DNA of 44,521 bases from Chloroflexota bacterium (GTDB taxonomy: Bacteria; Chloroflexota; Anaerolineae; Promineifilales; Promineifilaceae): positions 1 through 44,521 of the forward strand of contig JAACFF010000008.1 of NCBI GenBank assembly GCA_009937635.1. The letters are read 5' to 3'. A model generated the notes under the pieces. The model saw only the letters and a list, made by a program, of their open reading frames with translations, was not told the origin of the DNA and ran no database searches. This document shows, piece after piece, positions 15,580-25,900 of this stretch. The position numbers and the translations under genes were made by a program. Numbering within the stretch: position 1 is the stretch's first letter; the number at the start of each line of letters is the position of its first letter.

Positions 15580-16763
15580 ATGAGTGGGTCCTTTTCTTGC
15601 CCCTTAAGCATCATGTTTTTGTCAGCTGCACTTTGGTCTGTGATCAAACCACCTCCCAGACAAATCTCGTTATCATAAAAAACGACCGCCTGACCGGGCG
15701 TTACACCAAATACCGGCTCATCAAATGCCACATAAACACCCCCATTTTCTTGGACTGAAACGAAACCCGCCACCGGCTGCGCTTTATAGCGAATCTTGAT
15801 TTGGATAGGTGTAGATGCTGCTGGAGGGTTGCCGGCAATCCAGTTCACATCACGGGCGATCAAGACTTCTTGGGCTAAGGCGTCACGCGGACCAACCACA
15901 AGAGCATTACGACTGCTATCCTTATGCAACACATGAAGAGGCTGCGATGCGGAGATCCCCAATCGCTTGCGCTGGCCGATGGTATAGAATGGTAGACCAG
16001 TATGCTGGCCCAGCTCTTGTCCTGTTTCGGTGATGATAGGGCCGGGCTGAATGGCGCGTTCACTGTAATCTTCCAGGAAGCGGCGATAGTCGCCGTCTGC
16101 TAAGAAACAAAGATCTTGGCTATCATGCTTGCCCGCTACCATCAAGCCAAAGCGGCGGGCCAACTCCCGCACCTCAATTTTCTTATATTGGCCGACCGGA
16201 AAAAGAACGTGAGCTGCTTGATATTGATTTAACACGTGCAGGACATATGACTGGTCCTTATCCTCATCCACGCCCTTGAGAATCTGATATTTTTCATTGA
16301 CCAGCCGTGTACGGGCATAGTGACCCGTGGCCAAGTGCTGTGCGTCAAGCGCCAAGGCTTGTTCAAGCAAGTAAGTAAAACGAATCTTACGATTACATTC
16401 GACGCAGGGATTGGGTGTGCGGCCGGCCAGATGTTCGTCGATAAAAAATTGTACGATGCTTTCGCGAAAGTGGGATTGCACGTCCACAACATAGAATGGA
16501 ATATCGAGGTGATTGGCGACGTGGCGGGCATCAGCCATCTGATTTGGCGTGCAACAACGGTTGCCTATTACGCCACCTATCGTGCTGGGTTCACTCCATA
16601 AGCGCATCATCATGCCTATGACCTCGTAGCCCTCTTTGACCAGCAAAGCGGCCGCGACTGAACTGTCCACACCACCGCTCATGGCCACGACAACGCGCTT
16701 CTTATTCTTTTCTTGAGTAGCGGTACCCTCCTCGGGTCGCCGGAGTTTACTTAACTCTGTCAC
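15576..16763 (-). CDS. mnmA: tRNA-specific 2-thiouridylase MnmA
   Basis: This enzyme adenylates and thiolates U34 of tRNA Lys, Glu and Gln. The 395-residue product is slightly longer than usual because of a 25-residue charged N-terminal extension. Key motifs are the PP-loop AMSGGVDSS, the first catalytic Cys in NPCVECN, TGHYAR for tRNA/ATP binding, DQSYVL, and the second catalytic Cys in DLCFLADGDYRRFL. A C-terminal beta-barrel follows (GQAVVFYDNEICLGGGLI). The start is GTG at 16763 and overlaps the stop of the cysteine desulfurase gene (GTGA), giving tight coupling to its sulfur donor. Confidence 0.96.
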   Translation of the reverse strand: MTELSKLRRPEEGTATQEKNKKRVVVAMSGGVDSSVAAALLVKEGYEVIGMMMRLWSEPSTIGGVIGNRCCTPNQMADARHVANHLDIPFYVVDVQSHFRESIVQFFIDEHLAGRTPNPCVECNRKIRFTYLLEQALALDAQHLATGHYARTRLVNEKYQILKGVDEDKDQSYVLHVLNQYQAAHVLFPVGQYKKIEVRELARRFGLMVAGKHDSQDLCFLADGDYRRFLEDYSERAIQPGPIITETGQELGQHTGLPFYTIGQRKRLGISASQPLHVLHKDSSRNALVVGPRDALAQEVLIARDVNWIAGNPPAASTPIQIKIRYKAQPVAGFVSVQENGGVYVAFDEPVFGVTPGQAVVFYDNEICLGGGLITDQSAADKNMMLKGQEKDPLI

Positions 16764-17929
16764 TGGAATACTTTGCTCAATTTTTGCAGCTTCTCGATGA
16801 TGGGTGGCAAAGTCTCTACTGTGAATTCAATATCTTCCATGTTATTCTGGCGGCCCACGGTCAAACGTAACCCGCCTTTTGTCCACTCCGAACTTAAACC
16901 CAAGGCTTCTAAAGTTGCTGATGGTTTCGGATCCCCGCTCTTACAAGCTGAACCGCTGCTCGCGGCGATACCGGCGACGTCCAAGTGCATAAGCAAATCA
17001 TTGCCGGAAATGTTGCGGAAGGCGAAGCTGGCATTGTGCGGTAGCCGCTGTCGTGGATGACCGGTCAAAATGCAGTGCTCTGGAAAAGCGGCTGTTATGC
17101 CGTCAATCAGTCTATCACGCAAGCTTCGATAGTGGATGAGCGTCTGCGGCAACTCCTCGATCGCCAAGCGAAGCGCTTCTGCCGCGCCCACGGCATATGC
17201 AACATTTTCGGTTCCTGGCCTAAGCCCACCTTCTTGTCCCCCTCCGGTAACGGCCGGCTGCAGCATGACGCCACCCCGAACGTATAATACGCCGATCCCC
17301 TTCGGGCCGTAGAATTTGTGAGGAGCTATACTAAGAAGATCGATGGGCATGGCAGACATATCCCATTGCTGAACCGCTATCGCCTGGATTGCATCCGTGT
17401 GAAAAAGGATATTGTGCTGGCGGGCGATCTGCCCAATTTCCTCAATTGGTTGCAATGTGCCAACTTCGTTGTTGGCAGCCATGATACTGATTAGGGCTGT
17501 GTCAGGCCGGATCGCTGCTTCGAGTTCAGACATGCGCACACGGCCGTACTTATCTACTGCAATGATCGTCACGTCAAAGCCGAAGAGTTCGCGCAGTTGA
17601 TCGGCCGTACGTTTGATAGCGCTATGTTCTATGCTACTTATGATCAGGTGATTGCCAAATCCTTGGGCGCGCCCGGTCCACATAACACCCCGTAAGGCCA
17701 GGTTGTCACTTTCAGAACCGCTGCCAGTAAAGATAATTTCATGAGGCTGGGCATGTATCACAGTAGCGATAGATGCACGTGCTTTTTCAAGGGCAACGGC
17801 CGCTGAACGACCGAATTCGTGATAAGATGAAGGGTTCCCATAGACTTCTGTCCAATAAGGTAACATTGCTTCCATAACCTGTGGGTGTACAGGCGTGGAG
17901 GCCCCATGATCGAGATAAATCGCATTCAT
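16760..17929 (-). CDS. Cysteine desulfurase (IscS/NifS-like), sulfur donor for MnmA
   Basis: This 389-residue PLP enzyme converts cysteine to alanine and a protein-bound persulfide. Signature elements are YLDHGASTPVHP at the N-terminus, GNPSSYHEFGR, FTGSGSESDNLAL, SSIEHSAI, the PLP lysine in APHKFYGPKGIG and the catalytic Cys loop ASSGSACKSGDPKPS. The PTEN-like GTENV motif is present. The overlap with mnmA shows that its main client here is tRNA thiolation, as with the cysteine desulfurase next to mnmA in Bacillus; no iscU/iscR genes are nearby. The short distance (48 bases) to the histidine kinase gene upstream suggests a possible longer transcript. Confidence 0.95.
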   Translation of the reverse strand: MNAIYLDHGASTPVHPQVMEAMLPYWTEVYGNPSSYHEFGRSAAVALEKARASIATVIHAQPHEIIFTGSGSESDNLALRGVMWTGRAQGFGNHLIISSIEHSAIKRTADQLRELFGFDVTIIAVDKYGRVRMSELEAAIRPDTALISIMAANNEVGTLQPIEEIGQIARQHNILFHTDAIQAIAVQQWDMSAMPIDLLSIAPHKFYGPKGIGVLYVRGGVMLQPAVTGGGQEGGLRPGTENVAYAVGAAEALRLAIEELPQTLIHYRSLRDRLIDGITAAFPEHCILTGHPRQRLPHNASFAFRNISGNDLLMHLDVAGIAASSGSACKSGDPKPSATLEALGLSSEWTKGGLRLTVGRQNNMEDIEFTVETLPPIIEKLQKLSKVFQ

Positions 17930-17977
17930 ATTTCTACACTAAATGGTGCTTGAATCAGTTTTACGAAGCAACATCAC

Positions 17978-20107
17978 CTACTCTTGATAGACAGGGAAGG
18001 TGACCGTAAACGTAGTGCCTTCATCTTCGCTGCTCGAGACTGTGATGGTTCCATTATAGTTCTCAACATTTCGTTTGACCATATACAAACCCAATCCCGT
18101 TCCCGCGATACCCCGTTCAACGGCGGTTTGCGTTCGATAGAATCGCTTAAACAGGTTAGGCAGTGCTTCCTGTGGAATGCCTATACCCTTATCAGAGACC
18201 TCAATAATAACGTGATCTTCATTGGCTGTGGCAGAGATACTCACCGAACCCGCCGGCGTAAACTTGATTGCATTAACAACAAGATTGCCGAAGATCTCTT
18301 CCAGCTGTTCACGTTCGCCAAGTACCGGTGGCAGGTTAGGTTCGATCTTCTGACGAAAAAGCAACCCTTTTTCCACAGCTTGGTCGGCCAGAGGTGGAAG
18401 CAGCTCTTCTAACATTGGGCTCAAATACACGGCTTGTGGGCTTCGCTGCAGTTCACTTGCTTCCTGTCTCGCCAGCTGCATCATACGGCGCACCATCCGT
18501 TGCAGCCGGTCGCTTTCACGCTCGATCACGCCCAGGAATCGGGCTGCTTTTTCCTTGTCCCGAGCTTTGCCTTCGCGCAGCAGTCGCGCATACATAAGAA
18601 TGGTAGCCAGCGGCGTACGTAATTCATGGGCAACGGCCTGGAAAAGATCCTCCCTCATACGCTCAACTTCGCGAACTTGGCTCAGATCACTAAAGGTAAG
18701 AATGATTTCGCTCGCTTTTCCTTTTTCTTTCCAAATCGGTGCGCCACTGATAAGCACTGGTACGAAGCTGCCATCATCCCGTAGGAGATCGGCTATCATC
18801 TGTGCATGCTCTTCATCGATGTCCAGGACGGTCGCGATGAAACCATCCAGGTTGCCCTCCTTTAGGCGGACGGCCGTTGCGGCCGGTTCCCCGGACAGAC
18901 TGCTCGCGCTGTTGAGCAATAAGGCGCCGAACGCCTCGTTAGCTCGCGTGATGAGCCCCTCTTTGGTGATGGTTAACACGCCATCAGACATGCTGGCGAA
19001 TAACGTTTCCACCCGTTGTTTTTCAGCCACAACATCCGTATGAAGGCGGGCGTTTTCGATAGCCGCTGCCAGTGGCCCACCTATAGCTTGCAGCAATTGC
19101 AGATCGTGGTTGGTAAACTCTCCATACTGCCGGTTGATAGCTTGCAATACGCCAATAGTTTGTTGTTCGACTTGTAGCGGAATGCACAGCATAGAATTCG
19201 TTTTAAACCCAGAACGCCTGTCCGATCCAGCGTAAAATCTTTTATCAGCATAGGTGTCGTTGACGATCACTGGCTCCCCGTGTTCGGCGACCCAACCGGC
19301 GATCCCTTGTCCCCGTTTAACTCGAATTTGCGCCAAGTTATCAAACTGAGAGCCCAAAAGCTGTTCAACAAAGACAATGTCACCTGTATGAGCTTCGGAC
19401 AGCCCCACCGAAAGAGATTCAACATGTAAAGTACGGCGAATTGTGCCTGAAAGCTGTTGGAAGACATTGTCCATGCTTAATGTGGAGGTCAGCTTATTGC
19501 CGATGTCTGATAGCACGTCGAATTCTACTGCTTGCTGATCGACTCGTAGTCGCAAGAAGGCGCGATCCAGATAGACAGTCATGCTCCGGGAAAGGTCGTC
19601 CAGATAGCGATTGTCTAAAGACCATTTATTATCAGCATCAATCAAACATAGTACACCGGGCGGAGTTATCTGGCTATAGGAGGAAAGATACGGGAAGGGC
19701 ACGGCCAAAAGGTCCTCTTTTGGTAGTATCCATAATTCGCTGTTGATCAATTCTGTGACAGATTGTTCGAGTTTCTTAAGCCGGATTGAGCATCCGGCCT
19801 CAAGTATGGGTTCAAAAGAGGCTTTGGCGACTGGCCAGCGCTGTTGCATCAGTTCACCGTCAGGCCGGCAAATCCATACATTATAGTGCGGCTGCTGGAG
19901 ATCGCGGATGCCGACGACACTCATCGCTGACGTTTGGGCAGTAATTTCCGAAGCAATCGTCGCGCAGACATAGTGCGCGTCAAACACACTAGCCAGTTCA
20001 CTGGATAGTTTGAGCCAGAGTTGGTGTAGGGGATGTGTCTCTACGGCTAATTGTTTACCAGACATAGTGTAGGAGTTATAGCTGGGCCAGTAACAGTTGG
20101 CAAGCAT
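17978..20107 (-). CDS. GAF/PAS sensor histidine kinase, orphan
   Basis: The 709-residue protein has no membrane helices, so it is a cytoplasmic sensor. A divergent GAF-like region (about 30-190) is followed by a clear GAF domain (about 200-355, with GIAGWVAEHGEPVIVND and CIPLQVEQQTIGVLQAI) and a PAS domain (about 365-475). The HisKA box has the phospho-acceptor in AVAHELRTPL near residue 490. The ATPase domain has NLVVNAIKFTPAGS (N box), DKGIGIP (G1) and GTGLGLYMVK (G2). No response regulator is adjacent, so the partner is unknown. The ATG at 20107 has a weak AAGGCG; an internal ATG at residue 15 (20065) is an alternative start. Confidence 0.92.
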   Translation of the reverse strand: MLANCYWPSYNSYTMSGKQLAVETHPLHQLWLKLSSELASVFDAHYVCATIASEITAQTSAMSVVGIRDLQQPHYNVWICRPDGELMQQRWPVAKASFEPILEAGCSIRLKKLEQSVTELINSELWILPKEDLLAVPFPYLSSYSQITPPGVLCLIDADNKWSLDNRYLDDLSRSMTVYLDRAFLRLRVDQQAVEFDVLSDIGNKLTSTLSMDNVFQQLSGTIRRTLHVESLSVGLSEAHTGDIVFVEQLLGSQFDNLAQIRVKRGQGIAGWVAEHGEPVIVNDTYADKRFYAGSDRRSGFKTNSMLCIPLQVEQQTIGVLQAINRQYGEFTNHDLQLLQAIGGPLAAAIENARLHTDVVAEKQRVETLFASMSDGVLTITKEGLITRANEAFGALLLNSASSLSGEPAATAVRLKEGNLDGFIATVLDIDEEHAQMIADLLRDDGSFVPVLISGAPIWKEKGKASEIILTFSDLSQVREVERMREDLFQAVAHELRTPLATILMYARLLREGKARDKEKAARFLGVIERESDRLQRMVRRMMQLARQEASELQRSPQAVYLSPMLEELLPPLADQAVEKGLLFRQKIEPNLPPVLGEREQLEEIFGNLVVNAIKFTPAGSVSISATANEDHVIIEVSDKGIGIPQEALPNLFKRFYRTQTAVERGIAGTGLGLYMVKRNVENYNGTITVSSSEDEGTTFTVTFPVYQE

Positions 20108-20264
20108 AAGAACGTCGCCTTAATGGTTGCTGACAGACGGCTCATCCAGTATATTCTGACCCGAGCCGTATCTTTAAAAACGAATGCTAACGAGTACAGA
20201 TAGCTTGTAAACTAAATATGAGAGGTAGGAATTTGCTTTATGCTTTGGAAGTAACTTCTGTAAC

Positions 20265-20282
20265 CGCGAAACCAGTTTCGCG
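20265..20282. promoter_or_regulatory. 8-bp perfect inverted repeat in the eno upstream region
   Basis: CGCGAAAC (20265-20272) and GTTTCGCG (20275-20282) flank CA. The site lies 87 bases before the eno start and has no U-run, so it is more likely an operator or leader hairpin than a terminator. Confidence 0.35.
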
Positions 20283-20359
20283 CTCTTCCAGCGTGGATTG
20301 GAAATCACGACTAGATTTACTAAATACAAGAGACATAACCATTATGGAGCAAGAATTAA

Positions 20360-21655
<1,296 letters not shown>

Positions 21656-21686
21656 ATCCGGGCTGATAATACCGGTATGCTAACTG

Positions 21687-21719
21687 GGACGTGGGTAACA
21701 TATTGCCCGCGTCCTTTAT
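21687..21719 (+). terminator. Rho-independent terminator after eno
   Basis: GGACGTGGG (21687-21695) pairs with CCCGCGTCC (21706-21714), nine pairs with one G-U, across a 10-base loop, followed by TTTATT. Confidence 0.8.
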
Positions 21720-21806
21720 TCTGGGCTAGCGAAAATCTGGTAAACTTACGCCGATCTAATACAACTGATCCATCATTGTCAAGAAATTGAACATCAGGAG
21801 AAAACC

Positions 21807-22403
21807 ATGCATATCTTTGCCGAGGAAAACGGCGAAAAAGAGGAAAACGAAGAAAACGCGGGCTTTACGCCACTCCATCAGAAATTGCTGGAAACCAGGA
21901 CTATCCTCCTGTTTGGCGAAATTGATATGAAAATGGCCCAGCGAATTTCAGGGCAGCTACTGGTACTTTCGGCTGAATCAGACGAACCCATCAAATTGAT
22001 TATCAATTCGCCAGGTGGACATGTGGAATCTGGAGATACTATATTTGACATGATGCGTTTTGTCCAGGCACCGGTGAAGGTTATTGGCACTGGTTGGGTG
22101 GCCAGCGCCGCAGCGCTCATTTTTGCCGCTGCGGAGAAGGAGAATCGCTTTAGTTTGCCTAACACCCGTTTTCTATTGCACCAACCTATGGGCGGTGCCC
22201 GTGGTCAAGCCGCCGATATTGCCATTGAGGCTGAAGAGATCCTAAAGATGCGCCGGCGTCTAAACGAGACCTTTGCTCGCCAGACCGGTCAGCCTGTTGA
22301 AAAAGTGGAAGAAGACACCGACCGTAATTTCTGGATGTCCGCTAAAGAGGCGCAAGAGTATGGCCTTGTGGCGCAAATAGTTGAGTCGATAGACGACGTA
22401 TAG
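21807..22403 (+). CDS. clpP: ClpP-family serine peptidase with Asn in the catalytic triad
   Basis: This 198-residue protein has the ClpP fold: LIINSPGGHVESGDTIFD, then GTGWVASAAAL with nucleophile Ser100, FLLHQPMGG with His125, and the C-terminal DTDRNFWMSAKEAQEYGLV. In E. coli ClpP the triad Asp sits in TERDRF. Here the aligned residue is Asn174, so the triad is Ser-His-Asn. Listeria ClpP1 is known to carry the same change. A charged N-terminal segment (residues 6-17, rich in Glu) takes the place of the usual axial-pore loop. No clpX or clpA is adjacent, so the unfoldase partner is unknown and it may be a secondary ClpP. The ATG has AGGAG six bases upstream, and a strong terminator follows. 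Confidence 0.9.
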   Translation: MHIFAEENGEKEENEENAGFTPLHQKLLETRTILLFGEIDMKMAQRISGQLLVLSAESDEPIKLIINSPGGHVESGDTIFDMMRFVQAPVKVIGTGWVASAAALIFAAAEKENRFSLPNTRFLLHQPMGGARGQAADIAIEAEEILKMRRRLNETFARQTGQPVEKVEEDTDRNFWMSAKEAQEYGLVAQIVESIDDV

Positions 22404-22413
22404 TGAACCCAAC

Positions 22414-22475
22414 AAGAACCGGGTTCCTTTTACAAGCGACCCTCTTCAACTCAGTACAGGAACCCGGTTCTTTTT
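22414..22475 (+). terminator. Rho-independent terminator after clpP
   Basis: AAGAACCGGGTTCC (22414-22427) pairs perfectly with GGAACCCGGTTCTT (22459-22472), 14 bp, followed by TTT. The loop is long (31 bases). Confidence 0.8.
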
Positions 22476-22500
22476 CACATAGAAGCTGACAATCCAGAAT

Positions 22501-22995
22501 ATGAAAACTTTACTCATTCTCAGACATGCGAAATCAAGTTGGAAGAACCCCGATTTGAGCGATCATGAACGGCCGCTCAACAAGCGAGGTAAGAATGATG
22601 CACCGCGTATGGGTCAACTTCTAGCGCGTGAGGGACTGGTTCCAGACCTGATTATTTCATCGTCGGCCGTCAGGGCAAAGGCGACGGCCGAATTCGTGGC
22701 GCTTGCCTGCGACTACCAGTCTGAGATCCAATATACTCGCGATCTCTACCATGCCTGGCCGGCAGCCTATATAGATATTCTGCACGAAGTCCAGAATAAG
22801 CACCAGCGGGTAATGGTTATAGGACATAACCCAGGGATTGAGGAGCTCGTGGAGGAATTGAGTGGCGAATGGGTCAGAATGCCAACTGCAGCATTGGCCC
22901 AGATTACTCCAAACATCGACCATTGGGCCGACTTGGCGCTTGATAACGTGGAGCCACTGGTCCAGGTCTGGAGACCTAAAGAACTAGACGATTAA
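22501..22995 (+). CDS. sixA: SixA-like phosphohistidine phosphatase
   Basis: This 164-residue protein belongs to the histidine phosphatase superfamily. It opens with TLLILRHAKSSW, where RHAK holds the phospho-acceptor His. PLNKRGKNDAPRMG and the SSAVRAKATAE segment follow, and the second catalytic His is in VIGHNPGIEELVEEL. E. coli SixA dephosphorylates histidine phosphotransfer domains such as that of ArcB or the nitrogen PTS; the partner here is unknown. The first ATG is used although no Shine-Dalgarno is visible. It lies after the clpP terminator and ends 3 bases from the convergent nSTAND gene. Confidence 0.9.
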   Translation: MKTLLILRHAKSSWKNPDLSDHERPLNKRGKNDAPRMGQLLAREGLVPDLIISSSAVRAKATAEFVALACDYQSEIQYTRDLYHAWPAAYIDILHEVQNKHQRVMVIGHNPGIEELVEELSGEWVRMPTAALAQITPNIDHWADLALDNVEPLVQVWRPKELDD

Positions 22996-22998
22996 AAT

Positions 22999-25900
22999 CT
23001 ACGAGCCTACCGCTTCGCCCAGAGGTTTTTCAAAACCGTTTGAGCCATTTCCGGCGAATAGCTTACTCAGACTCTTGTTTTGTGCAACCCACAGACCAAC
23101 CAGACCTAATTTCAACTCGTAAAGCGCTCTCCCCTCTTCGGTAACTTCGCGTAGGATATCTCGCTCGACCAGACGGTTAAGTGCCGCGGTCACCGCCGCC
23201 GGATCGGGTTGCACTGCATATGGTTCCAAATAGCGGAGCAAGTCCTCAGGATAGAATGAGGCATTGCGGTCCATTAGGTGAGCTACGGCCGTCAGCAGAG
23301 CGCGTTCCGTGGGCGTAGAGCGTTGCCATAAATAGGCGAAATGGACTTCCCCCAAGCTAAGCATTTCGTCAACGGCTGCATTCACATCGGAGATAGTGAC
23401 GTAGCCGGTACGTTGGGTATTAGCCCGCTTCACGAGCGTGTAGCACACCAACTGTAAAAAGTAAGGGTGACCCGCCGTTACGCGCAGAATCTTATCCAAG
23501 GCCAGGTCATCGTAAATAAGCTTGGGGGCTACCGGCTCTGTAATCAAGCGTGTGGCGGCAGCGGTGTTCAGAAAATCGATCTTACGGTATAAAGCGATAT
23601 TGAACAATACGGACCAATAATCCGTGGTCATTTCTTCCAGGCGCCGCGTTCCCACAAAAATGAAATTGAGCTGATCCCCATGTTGCATCAGATGGCGCAA
23701 GTAAGTGAAGAAGGTCGACGGCAGAATCCCTTCCGCAACAAGATTCTCGAATGCCTCGAACTCGTCAAATACAAGTAGTAAAGTCGTGTCAGGTGGCAAG
23801 TGCGCTTTTGCCTGCGGCAAGAACCGGCGTTGGAAAAGATGTGTTGGGTCCTGTTGCCACTGTTCCAACCCCGGCACTTCAACAGTAATTTCGTAACGCG
23901 CCAGGGCATCGGCGATGTACCAGGCGAGCTCTTCCAACAATGCCGGCATCCCCGGTATGACACCCAGTGATTGGCAATCTATGTACACTGGCAACAAGTG
24001 GGGCGGAAGGTGTTCCTCCAGGCGCAATAGAGCCGACGTCTTTCCCGTACGCCGTTGTCCTACCAAAATGAGGACATTACGGAATGCACGGTAACCGGCG
24101 TTTTCGGCAATAAAGTCAAATAAATCCTCACGCCCGAAGAACAACGTGCTGCCTGGGCGTAGCGGCGTTCCCGGCATGTAAGGATTTGTAATAGGACTGA
24201 AATCACGCACGGGCGGCAACAAATGTACCATATCCCCAAAAGCAAGGTCCATATCTTGATGGTTGCGATCGTCGTATGTTAGGGAGAGGCTGATACGGAA
24301 GCGATCAATCACTTGTGGCTCAATAGTGAAGCGTACTTCGCGAGTGTGGCCGGGGGGTATGAAAGGAACGACTTGTGGAGGACTAAGTACCTCATAAGCC
24401 GGATCCTCATCCAGCATGGCGATCACATTTTCAGCCGCCGCGCGCCCACTGTTGTGGATATCCAAGGCAACAACTGTTTGCTCGCTGGGAACCACCCTTT
24501 TTGTCTTCAGTTTCACAGCCAACTGTGCACGGCCACGCAAGTCTTCGATTTCAGCGCTCACCAAGCCGGACCAACGGCGAACAATGGCGGTCACCACTGT
24601 ATGTTCAATGGAAGGCGAGTAATCAGGGAGTGCATCCTGAGCCTGCCGCACTCCTGTTGCCGCCTCATTTAAGTACACTAGACGATCCTCGGTCAGGTCT
24701 ACGCGCTCGCTGTCACGCAAGTTAGTAATGATTGGTTGTAGAATCTCAAATACAGGAGACCATGAGTGTAACGTTTCCAACAAATGAAGCAATTGCAACA
24801 GTTGTGGCCGTAGCAAACTCAACTCTGTGACAGATGGGGCTTCAAGCATAGCCAGGCTGGTTCTATAGCTGATTTGCCAGCGCCGGTATTCTTCCCACCG
24901 GGGGTTCCCTTGTTTCCCAATTTCCTCGAGAGTACGATCCAGGATGGATAGTCCAGATAGTGGCCGTTCGGGCAGTAAGAACAAACCATCTGCCAAATTT
25001 GCAATCAGTTTGTCTTCAGCCTGGCGAGCCCGGTTAGCCAGGTGTAACAAGAAATCAGGCGAGCCTTTGGTATGGATATATTTCCGTTCCAGGAGGACGA
25101 GAGATCTTGCTGGTTCTTGCCGCAATCGGCGATAAAAGCGACCTGCTTGCGCAGTAGGTGTCTGCGCTTGACGAATAAATACAATGCCAAAAACAAGCCC
25201 GGCGATGGTCACGACTACAAAAATTGCTGGGGTTAGGCTAGCCCACGGTGAAGGCTCTATGGAAGGAGGGCCAGGAGGTGGCACTAGAGTTCCCTGGTAG
25301 GATCCATCGTCGAAGACGAAACGGTATTGCAGACCATCAGGGCTTACTGGCGGACTGGCGATTGGCCAAAAGAGCGTTCCGTTACCATTACTCACGGTCT
25401 GGCTATCCTCTGCAAGCCATCGCCCTATCTCTGGATCAAGAATCTCAAGTTGCACGGCAACCTCGTCTTTTTCCGCATCGTTAACAGCCACGCTGACGCT
25501 AAACTGGCCTTGATCCGTTTCAGCCACTGGATCCGTCAGTAATGGGGGGCGGTTTTCTTGTTCGCGGAATAATTGGACAAGCCCATTGTCGCTGACAGCC
25601 AACAGATCCGGTGTCTGGCTGACATGGCGGTCTAAAGTATTCAGGGCGAATATGGAACTGGATAATTCAAGAGGTGCGGACGCGAGTTGGGGGGTGGCCG
25701 TTTGTAGCTGGGAATAAATCCACACTTGGCCATCCTCGTTGCCGGCTACAGCTAGATCAGGCAAGCCATCGTTATCTTGGTCGCGCCAGTGCAACGCGCT
25801 AACTTCTCCCAGATCCTCAAACTGCCAGGGAATAAAGGGACTGTTGTCTGCTACATCGAGTTGTAACAACTGTCCATGGTTTGTCGCCATCAAAAGAGAT

